A DNA stretch of 64,000 nucleotides from Xanthostigma xanthostigma (GCA_963575645.1 OY754472.1:4030001-4094000); one strand, 5' to 3'; positions 10,426-22,643 are shown, counted from the stretch's first letter. The notes: generated by a model from the letters alone, not told the origin. Program-made: numbers and translations.

Positions 10426-11038
10426 TCAGTCTGTGAAATCAGCGAAATACATTTACTAGAATTAAGCGTAAATTTATGTTTCACATCTGCCAGGCGTCTC
10501 ATGATGGCTCACATTTTTGTTCAGTTTTTAATAACCGCAGCGTTTCTGAGAAGCTCTGAATCCACCCTTATCGACCGTATTTTTTAAGCACCCCGTATAA
10601 TTCCAGATGTTTGCTGACTCTCTGTATATATGAATGCTGTGTTTTTAGTTTTCCTCTATTGTTGGTAACAGTTGTGTAGCGATGTTACTATAATGGCACT
10701 TTTTAAATAACGTGTCGATAAAACGCCGGGAATGTACCAAGTTTTTTTCTCCCCGATCACAAAAAGCGAATGATATGAAATGCTTTGTAGTTTTCGTTTA
10801 TTGTCCAGTTGAGTTAGTATAAATTTATTAAAAACCCTTTCGACGTTTTTGTGAGCCCTCTACTACTATAATCGATCGCATTTATGATGCGAAATAACTA
10901 TCGCCGATAAACGCCAAATCTAATATTGAGTTTTCAAATTTGGCGCCATTTATCCAAGGCTAAAATTTGACAGCTGATTGGCCGCGCAAGTCGCACGCAC
11001 ACATTTGCAGTGGTTCTGGATATTAGGCTGATTAATTA
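10426..11038. other. Unassigned intergenic DNA
   Basis: Starts with a short (AGTC)n run at about 10420-10432. No other structure recognised. Confidence 0.4.
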
Positions 11039-11391
11039 TCTATACTAATAATACTTATATAAAGCTGAAGAGTTTGTTTGTTTGTCTGGTTGGTTGAACG
11101 CGCTAATCTCAGGAACTACTGGTTCGAATTGAACTTTTTTTTTGTTAGATCGCCCATTTATCGAGGAAGGCTATTGGCTATATAATATCACGCTAAGACC
11201 AATAGGAGCATCAATGAAAAATGTTGCAAAATGTAATTAAAAATTTGTTCGCCGACAAAAACTTTTGAACGGTAACTCCGATCATCATGAAATTTGGACA
11301 CAACATTCATTTCGGTAAACTAAGATGCGTGCTCATGTCCCTCCCCCCATTCGTTCTTTTGCACCCTTTTGAAACCGGGCGGGACCGCTAG
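11039..11391 (+). mobile_element. Helitron HelB, short copy
   Basis: It begins TCTATACTAATA after an A and includes GTTTGTTTGTTTG near the 5' end. It ends with the CCGGGCGGGACCG block and CTAG before a T. These are ends I know from lepidopteran Helitrons. It is 353 bp and non-coding. Confidence 0.85.
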
Positions 11392-12640
11392 TTTAATATA
11401 TTTCTGACATATATATCTTTCTTTAGTCGTTCTCCGTATGAACTTTTGGGAAATTATTGCGACGAGGCAACATTTTTGGAAAAAAGTTTTGGACAGATAT
11501 TGTTTTGTTTGAAAGGGAACATAGTTTGAAAACAAATACCATCCCACACACCCTATCTCTGCGCAGGGGTGAGGGTAACTTTGACATTTTTTATCACAAA
11601 TTATGAGTTTAAAACATTTTTTACAACACCGAAAATGCATCTCAAAAATCGGTTTCCCGAAACTCCATTAAGTTTTTATGCCTAAACAACGACCGTGCGC
11701 AGAAAATTACTAGAGGTAAATGTTGTTTGGTTTGGGAAGAGTCATCGATTAAATATACCCCCCAGCGCGGGGTTGGGGGTGACTCTCATGGAATTTCGGG
11801 AGACCGATTTTTGACACACATTTTAGGGGTTGAGGAAAGCATCGGGTAAAAAAATGTTTAAGACAAATGTTGCATATTTTTTCTCAAGAAAGCATTTGTG
11901 ATAGAATATATAGATGTTCCTATTAAAAATGTCAGTCACCCTTATCCCTGCGCAGGGATTGGAAGGTGGCGAGTGGTATCTGGCAAGGGACCTTAAAAAA
12001 AAAACCTTTCTTTTCATTACAAAAACAAGGAAAATTCATGACGACGAGTCTAGCGTCCGGACTACATTAAATAAAATATTGTTCCTGCGCCAGTTTGTTA
12101 CCAATTTATGATGGCGTCGGTTGCAGTAACTCAAACGGGCTTTATTTCCGCATTACGGGACACTTGCCAGCTTTCTAATTGCATTTGACATTAAGTAATA
12201 AAGATACCCCCACACAATAACCCAGTTGGCACCGGTTTTGTGGAATGACCAAATAAAAGCTGCATTTCAAATTGATGCCAGGTCGCAACTAACACCGCAG
12301 AATGTTCGAGCAAAAAAAGTGATTTATATAAAACTTTCGAATCTTATTAAAAATGTGTGGAGATAATTCCAATGTTGTAGGTAACAAAACTGACAAAACT
12401 GTTCTTCTTTGGGGGTTAAAATATTTATTTACAAAAAGAAACGTTAACAAACACAAACTAAAGAGTACTTTTCTAACACCAATGAAAAATTAAGCAGAAT
12501 AAATAACGAAAAACAATCGAATTCTAAAACTACTATGTAGATACGCAGTATATTTATATCTCACAGATGTCTATTTATCTCTATATTTATTTAGAACACT
12601 TATTTATTTATATACAAATATTAAGAGCACTGTGGTTGAA
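11392..12640. other. Diverged repeat-like DNA, no clear element
   Basis: Contains three related segments centred on CCTGCGCAGGG-type palindromes (about 11560, 11765 and 11950), suggesting an old dispersed or tandem repeat. Small open frames at 11320-11640 and 11823-12111 show no known domain. Confidence 0.4.
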
Positions 12641-12654
12641 ACAAAAATGAAAAA

Positions 12655-12798
12655 TATAGAATAGTTACTGATATGCTCTCATCTTCAGCAAACACTAAAC
12701 TCAAACTTTGAGTTTAGTGTTTGCTGAAGATGAGAGCATAGCTCCCGAAATGTACATCCGCTAAGAAAACTGTTGTGGTAAGAAGTAACTATTCTATA
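12655..12798. repeat. Two-tier palindrome with perfect 33-bp inner arms
   Basis: The inner arms 12673-12705 and 12707-12739 are perfect complements around a single central base. The outer arms TATAGAATAGTTACT (12655-12669) and its complement (12784-12798) enclose them. The text GCTCCCGAAATG next to the inner arm resembles the CCGAAACGT blocks in the fold-backs at 24.5 and 29.8-30.1 kb, so it likely belongs to the same fold-back class. Confidence 0.9.
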
Positions 12799-13265
12799 TT
12801 TTTTATTTTTATTTATTTATGTCGCCAATGTTTAAATGTCCAATGTTTAATTATTATTTTCTTAATTATTAAAAATACAATTTTGAAGAGTTTTTATTAC
12901 AACACACGAACGTAATACTACTGCGGTGGTAGGCTCATAACCTTAAAAAATGTATTGTGGAAAATGTAAGTTAGACGAGGTTCATTTCAACGATTTGATA
13001 AAAACAGTATAAGCTCATTTCATTTTTGTTTTTGTTATTTAATTATTATTAAAATAATAATGTGTCTTTTAACGTTCGTTTTTCGACAGGCGCCATTCAC
13101 ACCATTACTATTTTCCATATATTACACTTCCCGTTATTTTCTACATTTAAACTTCTTAGTTAATAGCAATCAGTGTTTTTTAAACCTCGTTATTTACAGT
13201 AACCTATTTTATACCTGGAGCTAATGGCATGCTGCCGAAGCCTCATTAAAAAAAAAACAAAAAAC
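12799..13265. other. Unassigned AT-rich DNA
   Basis: Nothing recognised. Confidence 0.4.
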
Positions 13266-13267
13266 AA

Positions 13268-13575
13268 AAAAATTTATAGCAATGGGCGAATGAAGGATTT
13301 TTTAGAAATTAGGATAAGGTAGACAAATTTTAACCATAGGAGTTTGAGATAATCGGCTATGGCCTTGAATAAGGAACCATCTCGATATTGATCTGGAATT
13401 ATTGAGGGCAACCATGCAAAACCTCAAACAAGATGGCCGGTACAGGAATTACCGTTGCTCGGCGAGAGGCAGCAGGAAAAAGTCCCCAGCCACATCTGCC
13501 CCCGCCGGGATTCGAACCCAGTACCTCCCGAATGCGAGTCTAGTGCTCTTACCACTACGCGCTACACCTTTCGAT
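13268..13575 (-). mobile_element. tRNA-derived SINE copy 1
   Basis: On the minus strand the head contains a pol III A box (TAGTGGTAAGAGC, 13546-13558) and B box (GGGTTCGAATCC, 13507-13519) at tRNA-like spacing. The body includes CTGCCTCTCGCCGAG and ATATCGAGATGGTTCCTTAT. The same body occurs at 15588-15878 and 33414-33648. Small open frames on both strands are by-products. Confidence 0.85.
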
Positions 13576-13932
13576 GTTATTTTATTATTAAAATAGCAGT
13601 TTTGTTGCAATCTGTATATATAATGCGTGAGGCACACATCGAATGTAATCTTGGTGAAGTCAATTGATGCAGAAGTAACCGTTGATTAAAGCTCTATAGA
13701 TCCATCCTTGTCAGACGCGTGTGCCTCAACATATCAGTATCTTTTTTCTACGCCCGTTTGATAAACGCACGCGCTGAACGAAGATTGGTATCGAATGCCA
13801 TTTCGCAAATTTATCATTACATTGGTAGATGTATTATGTCCTTTACTTTCCGTACAGTCCTGGCCAAAAGTAATTCAAGTACGTGATATTTCCAATCTCT
13901 GGAAGAAAGTTAGAATCTGTCCATTCTAAATA
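13576..13932. other. Unassigned DNA
   Basis: Nothing recognised between the SINE and the pogo-like element. Confidence 0.4.
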
Positions 13933-14340
13933 CAGTGTAAACTCGCCATTTAATCTCACTCGATATAACGACGAACTCCATAAAACGTTAAATTACTTAA
14001 CTCTGGTTGGTTTACCTTGTTGCGCATACAATGATACACTCTAAATAACGACAACAATACGTCATCATTAAGCAATAAACAGTATTTGTTTGTTATTCTG
14101 TTGCTTTGTTGTCGGCATCATTTAATGAAATTCGTTCTTTTGTTTGTTAGGATTATCTATCATATGTTTAGCTCAGCTGTAATTTGTGATAGTATGAATG
14201 TTTGTTGATCAGTTGTAAATTTTATATATTATGAGTAAATATATATTATAATAAAAAATATAAATGGATTTTTTTTTCTCTCCGTTTAACGACAACTCTC
14301 AAAGTGCACAGCCCCTTGAGTGTCGCTATATAGAGTTTTT
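13933..14340. mobile_element. Pogo-like (Tc1/mariner group) element, decayed
   Basis: It starts CAGTGTAAACTC after TA and ends near 14320-14338 with CGCTATATAGAGTTTT, the degraded complement. The same ends, better preserved, bound the element at 42934-43736. The interior blocks GTTTACCTTGTT and TCTCCGTTTAACGA are shared. No transposase. Confidence 0.65.
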
Positions 14341-14480
14341 AGTATAACAATATGCCGTATCTATTACAATTTCTTAGCTCCCAGGCTCTGATCTTAAAAT
14401 TGTTAAAAGCATCAGTTGAATGCCTTACTATGTAAAAATATTAATTAATGAATATGTAAAAATTGCGTCCATTTTTTTTT

Positions 14481-15140
14481 GACGTGATAACGTCTTATAA
14501 ATTGATGAAACACCGCCAGCACACACGAAAAAGAGTAACGTTCCGCAAGCGAGAGCGCGATATAAGCGATAGAGATGCACGATCGGTCCAAGCGTCGGCT
14601 TGTGTGCATTTCTCCCTCTTCTCGCGTGACGTCAGAGAGTAGTGTGCGTTCAACATTTTTTTCGGCTGTTCCAACGAAAGCTACATCTGACAGATGGCCT
14701 TTGTTTTATAAACCGTGGAAATTAAGACTTAAAATCAAGATATCTAATAAAAATGTCATAAATTATCGAATTTTTAAAGCAATTTTTCAGATAATACATC
14801 GTTATTTGTCAATTGATAGTTTGTACACAAACGCAGCTACATTTTGTATCAAAAACAAATTTTGGGAGATATCTGCATTTCATAACAGCAGATAAATTAT
14901 ACGGTTTGTTAACAAATATATAATATATATATATACATTATATATAGGTACATTCTTTTAAATGTCTTTTATAATTGCTTAAAAATATGTATTTTGCTTT
15001 GGTTGATCAAATTATTAGTCGGTAAAAATATAGTTTGACAGCTACTAAAATTTAGGTTTTGTATTATTAAATATGATATTCGAGCGGAATACGTTATCAC
15101 GTAAAACTATCGTCCGTAAACCGACTTTACAGACAACCAA
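14481..15140 (+). mobile_element. HIN1 copy 4, alternative middle
   Basis: Both HIN1 ends are intact (GACGTGATAACGTC at 14481; the stem-loop and CCAA ending at 15140), with T runs outside. The middle differs from copies 2, 3 and 8. It has the AGCGATAGAGATGCACGATCG block shared with copy 7, and ATATTCGAGCGGAATACG before the 3' end, shared with copies 5 and 9. A 106-codon frame inside has no known domain. Confidence 0.85.
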
Positions 15141-15587
15141 TTTTTTTTTGTGCAATTTTTTTGACCAGTACTATATTACCATTTGTTCGTCAATCATCCA
15201 TCTCTGGGGAAAGAATCTTTTGTACATCAGATCCGACTTTTTATATACATATATTAGAATATTTAATCTGAGCATTGGAAACTTTTTCATTTGAAATGGA
15301 AAACCATTTCAGAATAAAAATTGTGAATTAGCAACTGCAGAGCGTTGTGTTGGCGCAGCATCAGTGTCGGATTGAAGTCTTAAATATTTAAATACGTTTT
15401 TCTATAACACGATCCTGAAAAATGCTGGCTTTTCCGCGCGATCTACTAATAAAATTATAGGCTGGCCACAGACCTGGAATTATCTGAGAATTTAATGCAA
15501 CCTGAAAATATCAGGGAATTGTATCAGGGAAAATTAGCATTTCTAGTTTTGAAAATTTTTTGTTGTTTTAAAACTGCCTTAAGTTGA
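15141..15587. other. Unassigned DNA with an old repeat trace
   Basis: The stretch around 15465-15540 (CCTGGAATTATCTGAGAAT and ATCAGGGAATTGTATCAGGG) looks like a widespread insect repeat end I cannot name. Nothing else was seen. Confidence 0.35.
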
Positions 15588-15878
15588 ATGGACGAATGAG
15601 GAATTTTAAGACATTAGGAAAAGGTAGGCAAATTTTAAGTATGAGAGTTTGACAGGTAATCGGCCATGACCTTGAATAAGGAACCATCTCGATATTTATC
15701 TGGAATTATTGAGGGAAACCATGGATAACCTCAACATGATGGTAGGTACAGGAATTACCGTTTCTCGGCGAGAGGCAGCAGGAAAAAGTCTCAGCTCACA
15801 TCTGCCTTCGCCGGGATTCGAATCCGGTACCTCTCGAATGCGGGTCTATTGCTCTCACCACTACGCCACTCCACTTTT
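15588..15878 (-). mobile_element. tRNA-derived SINE copy 2
   Basis: Same family as copy 1, with A box (15851-15863) and B box (15813-15825) on the minus strand and the same body. The B box reads GGATTCGAATCC. Confidence 0.85.
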
Positions 15879-16349
15879 TGAAAAAAATAAAAAATAACGA
15901 TTAAATTTTTTTTATCGAAACATTGATTTTTTGCGAAGGACGTCTCCGTGATAAAGTGATCGGGTATTTGTGAAACAATAATTTCTAATTCATTATTCAG
16001 GCGAAATCATCCTGCATCTGAAACCGTATCTGTTTTTAATATTGTTTCACTAAAATATGCGATGTTAATTGATTAACGTAACGTCTATGCAATATTTTTG
16101 TTAAGAAAATTCAAAAAGATTGTAATGGGATTTCCTTGTACTCATGCTCTGGTTTTTATTAAATTTGATTTGTTTTCTTTTAAAATTTTTAAAAAATATA
16201 CTAAACTACCGGAGGATTGAGTCTGTTTATATTTAATATCATAAATTATGCAATATTTCGTAAAATTTTAATGTTTCTTACGTCTTGTGAAAGTTAAATT
16301 GAATAAGTAAATTTTCATATGAGTATATGTGTGGAGTTCTGTTAAGTAA
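15879..16349. other. Unassigned AT-rich DNA
   Basis: Nothing recognised. Confidence 0.4.
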
Positions 16350-16950
16350 TCATATAATATATTAATACGCTAAGGTTAAAGATGTTTGCCTCCCTTTTTA
16401 GAAAAAACCTCACAATTTCTCCACATAAATTATATATCATTTTACAGATAATTGCTTGCTCTACTGACATCGACAACTAAAAAATTTATTATTGCTTTTG
16501 TTTTTGTAAATTAATTAAAATACAGCAACGCTGAACAACGTCTGCCATCTGACGGTTTTAATTTTGAAACAACGTCAACACTTCGATCTGTCATCTAACC
16601 TTCATATTGTAATACAACAGACACAATACTGCATACTGCCATCTGACGGCTATAATTTTGAAACAGCGAGCAACGCTGAACAACGTCACAGCAATGCTGC
16701 GTGATGCCATCTGACGGCTTAGCTCAACGCTTTTGCTACTTGCGCCTCTATATGACAATTTTAGTAAAATATTTCTTCGATCTGTCATCTGCAGAGCTTC
16801 ATATTGTAATACAACAAAAAGAAGAACGTTATAAGCAGTGTGCAAAATTAGAAACGAATTGAATACCTGCAATCATATTTAAAAAATAATTTTGTAAAGT
16901 GATAATTATTATACTTATTTAGTGCGAATAATTCGCACAGATCACACTAG
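16350..16950 (+). mobile_element. Helitron HelA copy 2
   Basis: It begins TCATATAATATATTAATACG after A (16349) and ends with the stem GTGCGAA/TTCGCAC and CTAG before T (16951). Its 601 bp are uninterrupted. Positions 16495-16515 (GCTTTTGTTTTTGTAAATT) are the empty site for the HIN1 insertion in copy 3. A minus-strand frame at 16591-16872 is not a gene. Confidence 0.92.
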
Positions 16951-17605
16951 TAATATATGTTTCACATACTTGAAAAATTTCCAGAACGAGAAAAATCGTT
17001 TCTCATCGACATGGTCGACACCGCAATCGTGCGATTCCGATTTTATGTGCGTTTAATGTTTATTAGATTGTTATCGTGTCGAATGTTGTAATGATTATGT
17101 GTAGCTCTAGTCGCTGTAAACATCGCTGACTGATAGCGCCGAATGGTGTTGATAGCGGTAATCGTGTTGTCGAGGATGTAAACAAACGGAAACAGCCGTG
17201 CGGGGAGAAGCGTCGATTGGTTCCAACGCCTGCCTGCGACGGAATAATAAGGACGAAGTTGGAAAACAATATGTACTCTGCTCATTCTCATTCTCTCCTT
17301 CGCTCGCTCTACCTTTGCCCGCGTACCTGTGATCGCACAAGGCTGAACAACTTACGTCGAAAGTCTGACCAATTTTTTCGGTACATTTCAGCCATATATG
17401 CATATTAATTAACTATCTGAATCATTTGCCTATCTACTCAATGTGCGGTGAGTGAACGCAACAAAGCGTATCGAAAATATATCTGCGTCTTTTTCGTCGA
17501 TGAAATTCCCTGATTTCTCCGATGATAGGATTGGTTGATGTACTTGCATTCAATCTGAATGAATTATCTCTGTTTAAAAAACTTTGTCTTTTTCTATGAC
17601 GTTAA
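16951..17605. other. Less AT-rich unassigned DNA
   Basis: Four overlapping frames lie at 17043-17408, in a locally GC-richer stretch. None shows a recognisable domain or splice pattern that I would support. Confidence 0.4.
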
Positions 17606-17704
17606 CATGGGCGTACCCAGCTTTTGGCCCAGGAGGGGGCAAATTAAAAATTTCTTAAGCCAGGTCCCCCGTGCTTGTTTTGCCCTCCTGGATACGCCAG
17701 TGCT
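17606..17704. mobile_element. Very short TIR element of about 100 bp
   Basis: The ends CATGGGCGTACCCAG and CTGGATACGCCAGTG are imperfect inverted repeats, continued by CCAGGAGGGGGCAAA and TTTTGCCCTCCTGG. The TIRs make up most of the element. No clear target duplication is visible. It is likely a hAT- or mariner-type MITE remnant. Confidence 0.55.
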
Positions 17705-18690
17705 TATACGGCTTAAAAAAAGACAGAAGTATATGTTTGCACCCTAATAGTTCGATTGCGATTTTATTTCTATGCTCAGTATAGAATAAAAGTATAATAT
17801 GGAACACTCATACAGGATGTTTATTAATTGAGTGCCGATACTTAAGGGTGTGAATCTTTGGATGGTTTTAAGAAGAAAAGTTAATATCAACATATGTTCT
17901 AAACCTCTTCATTTTTGAGCTGCAGGGTGTTAAAGTTTTAAGAAAAATATAACTTTTTTATCATAATTTTCTTATCGCTCTTAGATATTTTTATGAAATT
18001 TTGCACACACCTTTTAATCATTATGAAAGCATATTTTTTTTCTTCAGCGCTTTGATATTTTGTTGTATGGTAGACGCTTCACCAAGCCTACTAATTTTTT
18101 TTGGTTTTTATTTTTTTACGCGAAAATGGTGAGTCGTACGAAAGTATGTCTATGGACCAAATTTGCTCCAAAATAACCCATAACTTCAAAAATAATTTTG
18201 GTTTTTAGAAAAATCAGTGACGTACTATTTTTTTCTTCAAATATATTCAGTTCAAACCTCCTACGGACGTCGCTGGTAAAAATTTTAAAAAAATCTTTTA
18301 CGTCAAAAAAATGCTCCTCAATAATTAAAAGGTGTGTACAAAATACAAATAAAAAATAAACAAATTACGGTGTCAAGCTAAATAAAACCGTTTAAAAATA
18401 AAGTAACTGTTTACATAAAATAACACCAATGTTGATTCTTTTTTATTATTGTTTTTATAAGTTTCGAAGTTTTTCATTCTAATATAAACGTATTCAAATA
18501 ACCGTCAATATATTTACTCTGAGGTAATCTGCGTATAGAACTTATTATTATGACGAATGACTTTAATCACAGTTTTGGAACTTATATACTTTCCGAAAAG
18601 TCAAACAAACATATAAAACTACATTTTGTTCGATTTTATTCGTCGAATTTACACAGAAACTTGAACGGGGAATAAACAAAACCGCCACCG
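17705..18690. other. Unassigned DNA
   Basis: AT-rich. An ACAGGATGTTTATTAATTG block near 17813 resembles the ends of unclassified insect elements. Nothing else was recognised. Confidence 0.35.
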
Positions 18691-18699
18691 TTCCTCCTT

Positions 18700-18840
18700 T
18701 CTTCGACTGCTTCGACTGTGCGGAGGCGGGGGCGGCCGGGCAGCGAGGGGGAGGGGGCGAGACTGTGGGCTGAATTACGAGTTAAAAGAACGCGTCCGCC
18801 GTTTCTGTCTATGTGTCTACAGCGGCGGGGGTCTGACATT
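18700..18840. other. GC-rich island with a G-quadruplex motif
   Basis: Runs of 5, 3, 5 and 5 G at 18728-18757 fit the quadruplex pattern. Composition is clearly above its surroundings. Open frames on both strands are unremarkable. Confidence 0.55.
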
Positions 18841-18920
18841 GTATTTTACCACCCTCACCTATTGCATAATAATCAAGGGTTGTGGAAATTACACCTCCCA
18901 AATATAGTAAACGTTTTATA

Positions 18921-19010
18921 TCCATATTCATCGAACACTATTAAAGATAGATGTTACTAATCTTGTACAAATTTATTCGTTAAAATAAAATTTACTTTCA
19001 ATTCACCAAG
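18921..19010 (-). mobile_element. CAT family, end fragment
   Basis: CCATATTCATCGAACACTAT, followed by the TACAAATTTATTCGTTAAAA and TACTTTCAATTCACCA blocks, matches the terminal region of the complete CAT copies, for example 56626-56720. Confidence 0.75.
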
Positions 19011-19709
19011 CAAAAAAATAACAAATAGAAAAGTAAGTTAAGGTGACTGTGTACGCAGATTGTAAAATACGCACTCGGGAAATTTCAAATTGTGGCCACA
19101 AAATTCATTTTACTACTGTTTTTATTAGCTGTGATAGAGCATTAAAGTTCATAAAATTTGGCTTGCTGCTTAAAAATTTAAGAAAACACATTTTTTTGCA
19201 CTAAAAATTTAATCAAAAAACGCCATATTCGTCAATATTTCTTTACAGTATGTCACGAGATTTCAAATTACGGGAAGGCAAATTAAAATTTTACAGTTTT
19301 TTCTTCGCAAATTGGTGTCAAAAATATTGACAAATTTGGCTTGCACAATAATTTTTAACAAATTAATTTTTTTCTGTACAAAAATGTGTGTAAAAGTTAT
19401 GCTAAATTCTCGTTTTTACCCGATTTTTATTCGCTTATTTAGGTCAAATAAACTGTAAAAACTTCGTTAAAAGTCATGTGGGAAGAATGGTGCATGTTTC
19501 TAGTTTATTTTGAAGCATTAACACCAAAGATTGAAAAAGATTTTCCATAGAAATTCTAGATTTTCTAAACTGATGTTTTTTGAGTTATGTTTACTAAAAA
19601 TGATTCATAGATGGAACCACCAACACAAACTTTTACAGTGGAAGTAAATTGTTTTTCGTAAAATGTGTGATGTGCAGTAGCGGCTCGTATAATTTTTGAT
19701 CAAAAACAT
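19011..19709. other. Unassigned AT-rich DNA
   Basis: Nothing recognised. Confidence 0.4.
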
Positions 19710-19935
19710 TATATTATAGAATAGAATAAAATATAATCTTTATTGACATCCAAGAGGTACATAATAACGTCATATAATAATTTCAATTTACAAATTCGAA
19801 AAACGTGCGTGATTAAAATTATATAACTAAAATCGTATATGAGAATCATATGGACACATGTTCATCAACAATTTTTTTAATCTATTTTTGAAAGCAGGTA
19901 CTTGAATAGCTTTTATATTAGAAGGTAACATGTAT
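19710..19935 (-). pseudogene. 3' tail of a non-LTR retrotransposon
   Basis: On the minus strand a short frame reads LPSNIKAIQVPAFKNRLKKL and ends shortly after, as at the C-terminus of Jockey/CR1-like ORF2 proteins, where LP...F(K/R)..LK...L motifs are usual. It is followed by a 3' UTR and an AATAAAGATTATATTTTATT tail (19707-19740 on the plus strand as its complement). No catalytic domain remains. Confidence 0.6.
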
Positions 19936-19961
19936 TATTATGTAATATTTTTAATATTTTT

Positions 19962-20654
19962 GACGTGATAACGTCTTATAAATTGATGAATCACGTCAAA
20001 ATAAAAAGATGAAACACCGGCTGCATGCACGAAAAAGTGTAACGTTCCTAACGTTACTAAGTGAGCGACTAGAATGCCTTCGGTAATTTTGAAGCAGATA
20101 TCATCAACCGATTGAGATGAAAATTTGTATACACGTTTAGTTTGAATGACAATGCATGGTTAGCTGTGTGACGTCACTCTAAATTCAATATGGCGGACTT
20201 CTTAAGATGGCGGACTAATTTTATTATGGTTTCCTACAATATGAGTATCAAATAAAAGGACTTGCTGAGAATAACTCGAAAAATAAAGTGACGTCAGTCT
20301 AAAACCAATATGGCGGACTTCTAAAGATGGCGGACAAATTTTATTATGCTTTCCTACAATATGGGTATCAAATGAAAGGGCTTGCTGAGAATAACTCGAA
20401 AAATAAAGTGACGTCACTCTAAATCGAATATGGCGGACTTCTAAAGATGGCGGAATAAGTTTTTGACGTGATAACGTCTTATAAATTGATGAAACACCAG
20501 CTGCACGCACGAAAAAGTGTAACGTTCCGTAAAGTTCCGCCTGACCTTGTGCGTGCAAGCGATAGTGCAGTAATGTATTATTAAATATGATATTCGAGCG
20601 GAATACGTTATCACGTAAAACTACCGTCCGTAAACCGACTTTACAGACAACCAA
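19962..20654 (+). mobile_element. HIN1 copy 5, composite
   Basis: A HIN1 5' end at 19962 runs to about 20065, where it is replaced by a 120-bp tandem array. A second, complete 190-bp HIN1 then occupies 20465-20654, flanked by T runs. Either two elements inserted near each other and the outer one lost its 3' end, or the array is cargo of a larger HIN1. A 150-codon minus-strand frame spans the array and inner copy only because the array unit is a multiple of three. Confidence 0.75.
20169..20455. repeat. 120-bp tandem array
   Basis: TGACGTCA-type unit starts lie at 20169, 20289 and 20409, an exact 120-bp period, with about 2.4 units. Each unit carries AATATGGCGGACTTCT and a second GATGGCGGA. 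Confidence 0.9.
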
Positions 20655-20679
20655 TTTTTACCTTTGCAATTAAAATTAA

Positions 20680-21546
20680 ACCGGTCAAGTGCCAGTCGAA
20701 CTCGCACACGAAGGGCTCCCTACCATCGTACAAGATAAAACACTATGTACTTTGTTGGGATTATGGATTCGGTGACGGTGTATTTACTTATTAAATAATT
20801 GAAGAGTTTAATTATTAGAAGATTGTCTTTTATTCAAAATAGAGTATTGGAAGTATTCCTTGATAGTGTCACGGATCAGAGAGAACTAACTATTAACAAC
20901 TGTCTTATAATGGTTGTCCTTTTACCTCTTGTAATATTTTGGGTCTATTCTACGGTGAAATTATACCTAGGTTTTATGACTCGTAATTCGAGTACTAATT
21001 ACCTTTACTTCTAAGAAAGAAAATAAATCCTTTTACAGGATTGATAATTCGTTTACCAAATGTTATCCGAAAAGAAAACTTTCACTTTTAAAATAAGATA
21101 TCTTAAGAGGGATATTTGAACCCAATATTTCCACATACTTTTAAAACACTTTTGTAAAAGAAACAAGAGAAGTGCTATAACAATATGTAAAAATTTGGAA
21201 AGTAATTGTATAATTTAATTACATCTATTCGAAATTCGCCGTCGTGGTGCAGGGAAGTAATACGAATGCAAGGAGATAGCACAAAAACGATTACGCACAA
21301 AGACACTATAGGAGGTTTTTTTAATGCTTATGGCGGCCATTTCGAAATTTGCCATCTTGATTTATTTGTTGTTAGAGCGCCAATAGAAATACACACTGTG
21401 AAAATGTCAACTATCCTACTACGGTTTATGAGATACAGCTTGCTGACAAACGGACGGACGGACAGCGGAGGCTTGGTAATAGTGTTCCATTGGCACCCTT
21501 CGGGTCCGGAACTCTTAAAAGAAAAAGTAATAAAAAAAAGTCTGTA
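20680..21546 (+). repeat. Old lepidopteran dispersed repeat
   Basis: The left part has GCCAGTCGAACTCGCACACG and AAGGGCTCCCTACCATCG. The right part has GGACGGACGGACAGCGGAGG, CTTGGTAATAGTG and CACCCTTCGGGTCCGGAAC. I recall these paired blocks from many lepidopteran genomes as a common interspersed repeat of uncertain class. The frames at 20799-21014 and 21206-21547 lie within it and show no domain. Confidence 0.6.
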
Positions 21547-21744
21547 GATATATTTGGAACATGTATTGACTTAGATATTTTAACATTAAATTAGCATATT
21601 ATCGATCCAGAAAGTAATTGTGACCAACTTTTTCGATATTTTTCGAATTTTGTGTTAATTTAGAAACCGAATATTTCTTTAAATTTTCTCTTAAAATCAT
21701 ATTATAAACAACTTTTTTAATACCATTTTTCGATATATATTATA

Positions 21745-21800
21745 CTAGCTTTTGCCCGCGACTTCGCTCGCGCCAAGTTTGATGTTGATAGATCAGTCAG
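21745..21800 (-). mobile_element. Helitron-type 3' end
   Basis: On the minus strand a GC-rich stem (GCGAGCGAAGTCGCGGGC) is followed by a short spacer and CTAG before T (ctag 21745-21748). The body to the right is diverged, and the 5' end was not located. Confidence 0.5.
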
Positions 21801-22185
21801 TCACGGTTTCCTTTTATATATTTAGATAAATGTAATAAAATGTATGAGACACTTTTTATTTCGCATGTTTTTTATCTCTTGATATGCTTAGATGAACGCC
21901 CAAATAGTTATATTTATTATATTATTATACCTACGCCGCTGCAATAATGTGTTTGCAAACGAAATAGTAACACAAAAGATATAAATTCTTCGCAGATATT
22001 CGTATCAATAAAATTAGTGAAATCAAATTATCCGATAATGTACGAATCAATCTTCTTCCATAGTGCATTTTGCATTTATATGCTCGTAACATAGACTTTT
22101 GCGGGTGCAGAGGGGCATGTAGAAATTGTGTAAAAATGCATGTAGAACTGAAATCTAAGTTGATCAGCTGGGCTCCAGCGACCTT
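21801..22185. other. Unassigned DNA, probably decayed Helitron body
   Basis: No firm feature. Confidence 0.35.
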
Positions 22186-22643
22186 AAAGAATAAATATAC
22201 ACTGGACTATACTCCTTGCTCTTTTTGTTGAACATTTTGACGTTCACCCAAAAATCCGACCGATGGCGTTAGTTTAAACGTCAAAAGAAAGTTTCACAAC
22301 ATAATAATGTTTTATCTTAACCCAATTGCACATCAAACTTTCATTAACTTTAATCTTTTAGAACTATACACTTCACAAAAGTTGAATAAACAACACAAGA
22401 GCAATAGATATAATACTCCACGTTTATAGGTTAGGTATTATGATCTATGCGACGGCCATTATTATTTTATCAGGCGAATAAATATTTATACCCCCGAAGT
22501 AAGACAGAATAGATTTATACCTGCAGTGAAGTGAACATAACCGTGTTTGGTGAATTGAATCATCGCTATTTATTCGAAGGAATAGCTACCTGAAGAACAA
22601 ACGAACCGAATAAAAATAACTACTTACGTTCGGTGAATGTGAC
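22186..22643 (-). mobile_element. CAT family copy 1
   Basis: It matches CAT copies throughout: AAAATCCGACCGATGGCGTT, TAATACTCCACGTTTATAGG, AAGTAAGACAGAATAGATTT and the terminal TTCGGTGAATGTG. The end at the left side is truncated. Confidence 0.8.

Noticed and set aside
13449..13637. Frames over the SINE as a small protein
   Set aside because: The sequence is a pol III SINE with A and B boxes, repeated at two more places.
20202..20654. 150-codon frame with internal repeats
   Set aside because: It is generated by the 120-bp tandem array and HIN1 sequence.
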